IMG/VR virus record: IMGVR_UViG_3300027736_001410
Span: 1-46,805 of that record
Source of the DNA: a virus
Reading direction: 5' to 3' (one strand)
Length of the DNA stretch: 46,805 nucleotides
Shown: piece by piece, positions 45,926 to 46,805 of the stretch
How positions within the stretch are numbered: position 1 is the stretch's first letter
Layout: each line of letters starts with the position of its first letter
The notes under the pieces: model-generated
The model's database searches: none
What the model saw: only the letters and a program-made list of their open reading frames with translations
Told to the model about the DNA's origin: nothing
Position numbers and translations under genes: made by a program

Positions 45926-46474
45926 TTATAATCCTGCCATTGCTTTAAATGCTTTTATTTCGCTATCTTGTTCTGGAAATATTGAAACAGTTTCAAGTCC
46001 TGCATTTTGACGCATTTCATTCAATTCTTCTTCACGTTCATCATCTACTCTATATTTGTGGGGTGATATAGTAATCACTTGTTTTAAAATATCTGCATCC
46101 GATTCGTATTCTTCTTCATCAACTATGACTGTCCATTCTTTTAACTTCATGTTAGTCAATGTTTCCATGTCATCTAATAATGTTATAATTCTTTCTGGAA
46201 CAGTAGTTCTACGATTCATTTCAACAAATACTAGGTATTTTCCAGTAGATAATTCACCGTCACTAACTTGAGCATCTAATACAAAATCATATCCTCGTTC
46301 AAACCAATCAGCCAAATCTTCTCCTGCTTTTTTGTTTTTAACAGTGAATGCAATAGTTACTATCTCACTATCTTTACCCATTTGTGCTGAATATTCATCT
46401 ACTGATACAACTGGTAAAACAATACCTTCAAGGTCATGATAATCTAAACCCTCATTGATAATTACTTTAGTCAT
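45926..46474 (-). CDS. Capsid-targeting-tagged virion-type protein (182 aa)
   Basis: This 182-residue acidic protein begins MTKVIINEGLDYHDLEG, a short tag ending IINE|G. The body contains VLPVVSVDEYSAQMGKDSEIVTIAF, VKNKKAGEDLADWFERGYDFVLDAQVSDGEL and KYLVFVEMNRRTTVPERII, a pattern I recall from structural-type proteins in marine T4-like phages. The C-terminus has an acidic helical stretch (DEEEYESDADILKQV). No catalytic motif is seen. It starts inside the upstream stop (ATGTAATGA). It is probably a packaged or head-associated protein matured by the protease. Confidence 0.68.
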   Translation of the reverse strand: MTKVIINEGLDYHDLEGIVLPVVSVDEYSAQMGKDSEIVTIAFTVKNKKAGEDLADWFERGYDFVLDAQVSDGELSTGKYLVFVEMNRRTTVPERIITLLDDMETLTNMKLKEWTVIVDEEEYESDADILKQVITISPHKYRVDDEREEELNEMRQNAGLETVSIFPEQDSEIKAFKAMAGL

Positions 46475-46805
46475 TACATTGTTCCTTGTGGGGGAGGTGC
46501 ATTAACATCCATGTTGCCACCCATGTCAGGAGTAGATTGTTGAGCATCGCCGCCGTTTTCTGTACCATCTTGATCTTCTGACTCTAAATCGTCATTGTAC
46601 GCCTCATCTAGATCATTCAAGTCAATAGTTTGGTCAGCTAAGTCAATAGAACCTTCACGGATATCATCCATCAATTCTTTAGGCATTTCAATATATATTA
46701 ACCAAATACTGCGATATGCCATCTTTGGATAGCGGGTACCGGGTTGAAAATCTTCGTAATCTTTTATTTCTACAGGAACGCGAATCTTTGTCTTTTTCCA
46801 AAGAA
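46474..46805 (-). CDS. Structural-type protein, 5' end beyond window (partial)
   Basis: The open frame continues to the window edge without a start, so at least 110 C-terminal residues are visible: LWKKTKIRVPVEIKDYEDF, GTRYPKMAYRSIWLIYIEMP and an acidic tail (DDLESEDQDGTENGGDAQQ, then PPPQGTM). An internal ATG at 46722 exists but lies inside the conserved-looking segment. The acidic Asn/Asp/Gln-rich end suggests a flexible tail, as in head or scaffold proteins; I cannot name it. It ends in overlap with the tagged 182-aa gene. Confidence 0.65.
   Translation of the reverse strand, partial: LWKKTKIRVPVEIKDYEDFQPGTRYPKMAYRSIWLIYIEMPKELMDDIREGSIDLADQTIDLNDLDEAYNDDLESEDQDGTENGGDAQQSTPDMGGNMDVNAPPPQGTM

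Noticed and set aside
46474-46722. Complete 82-aa gene at 46474-46722
   Set aside because: The frame stays open through the window edge with protein-like sequence upstream of ATG 46722, so it is the end of a longer gene.
1-46805. tRNA genes, expected in a large T4-like phage
   Set aside because: I looked through the short intergenic gaps by eye and saw no cloverleaf or GTTCRANNC-type arm; they may lie outside this window.

Overview
The window is a segment of a large, T4-like (myovirus-type) phage genome of moderately low GC, probably infecting an aquatic Gram-negative bacterium. The evidence is a family B DNA polymerase of the T4 gp43 type, a gp45-like sliding clamp, a DsbA-like late-transcription DNA-binding protein, a T4 RNase H-like 5' exonuclease, repeated (T/C/G)ATAAATA late-promoter-like boxes, homing endonucleases, a 3-TM holin and tail-fibre-like proteins. 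There are no rRNA genes, and I found no tRNA genes or CRISPR array. Genes are packed tightly, often with ATGA, TTGA, GTGA or TAATG stop/start overlaps. The host-proximity statement is inference only.

Layout. (1) 1-4999, minus strand: small hypotheticals, the 5' exonuclease, two related HNH endonucleases and a UvdE-type UV damage endonuclease, with several consensus sigma70 promoters. (2) 5076-10336, plus strand: an island of six genes whose N-termini look like the T4 capsid-targeting sequence (M-[RK]-x-x-[ED]-F-I-x-E). They encode a DUF5872-like basic protein, a gp88-like protein, an ADP-ribosyltransferase-like protein, an Fe/Mn superoxide dismutase, an isochorismatase-like protein and an ASCH/ParB-like fusion. 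(3) 10339-22681, minus: sugar-nucleotide and glycosyltransferase genes mixed with a 7-deazaguanine pathway (FolE, QueD, QueE) and a TGT/DpdA-like DNA transglycosylase. (4) 22681-26855: replication and late-transcription genes (clamp, DNA polymerase, DsbA). (5) 26887-30650: TilS-like ATPase, tagged metalloprotease, secreted nuclease, Dps and hypotheticals. (6) 30709-35574: large modular proteins carrying the recurrent peptide GVAEG and other [ILV]-x-E sites between domains. (7) 35609-46805: tail-fibre-like protein, glycosyltransferases, ClpA, DnaJ, an exported alpha-carbonic anhydrase, a holin and structural genes.

Two systems stand out. The first is a probable set of capsid-packaged, protease-matured cargo proteins. 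At least nine ORFs carry a T4 internal-protein-like tag ending in a gp21-type cleavage site, and the modular proteins repeat the same (I/L/V)-x-E|(G/A/S) signature exactly between recognisable domains. This suggests that packaged polyproteins are cut into enzymes (SOD, ART, deaminase, nucleotidyltransferase, metalloprotease) that would be delivered with the DNA. The second is a phage DNA 7-deazaguanine modification pathway with FolE, QueD, QueE and DpdA in the window but no QueC. This makes 7-carboxy-7-deazaguanine, or preQ0 made with host QueC, the candidate base.

Transcription appears to use two promoter classes. One is sigma70 promoters with exact 17-bp spacers, often with an extended TGC-TATAAT -10 element, serving the exonuclease, clamp, DsbA/polymerase, QueD, DnaJ and others. 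The other is T4-late-like boxes in front of cargo, Dps, fibre and structural genes. In three cases the -10 box lies exactly six bases before the ATG, which predicts leaderless mRNAs.
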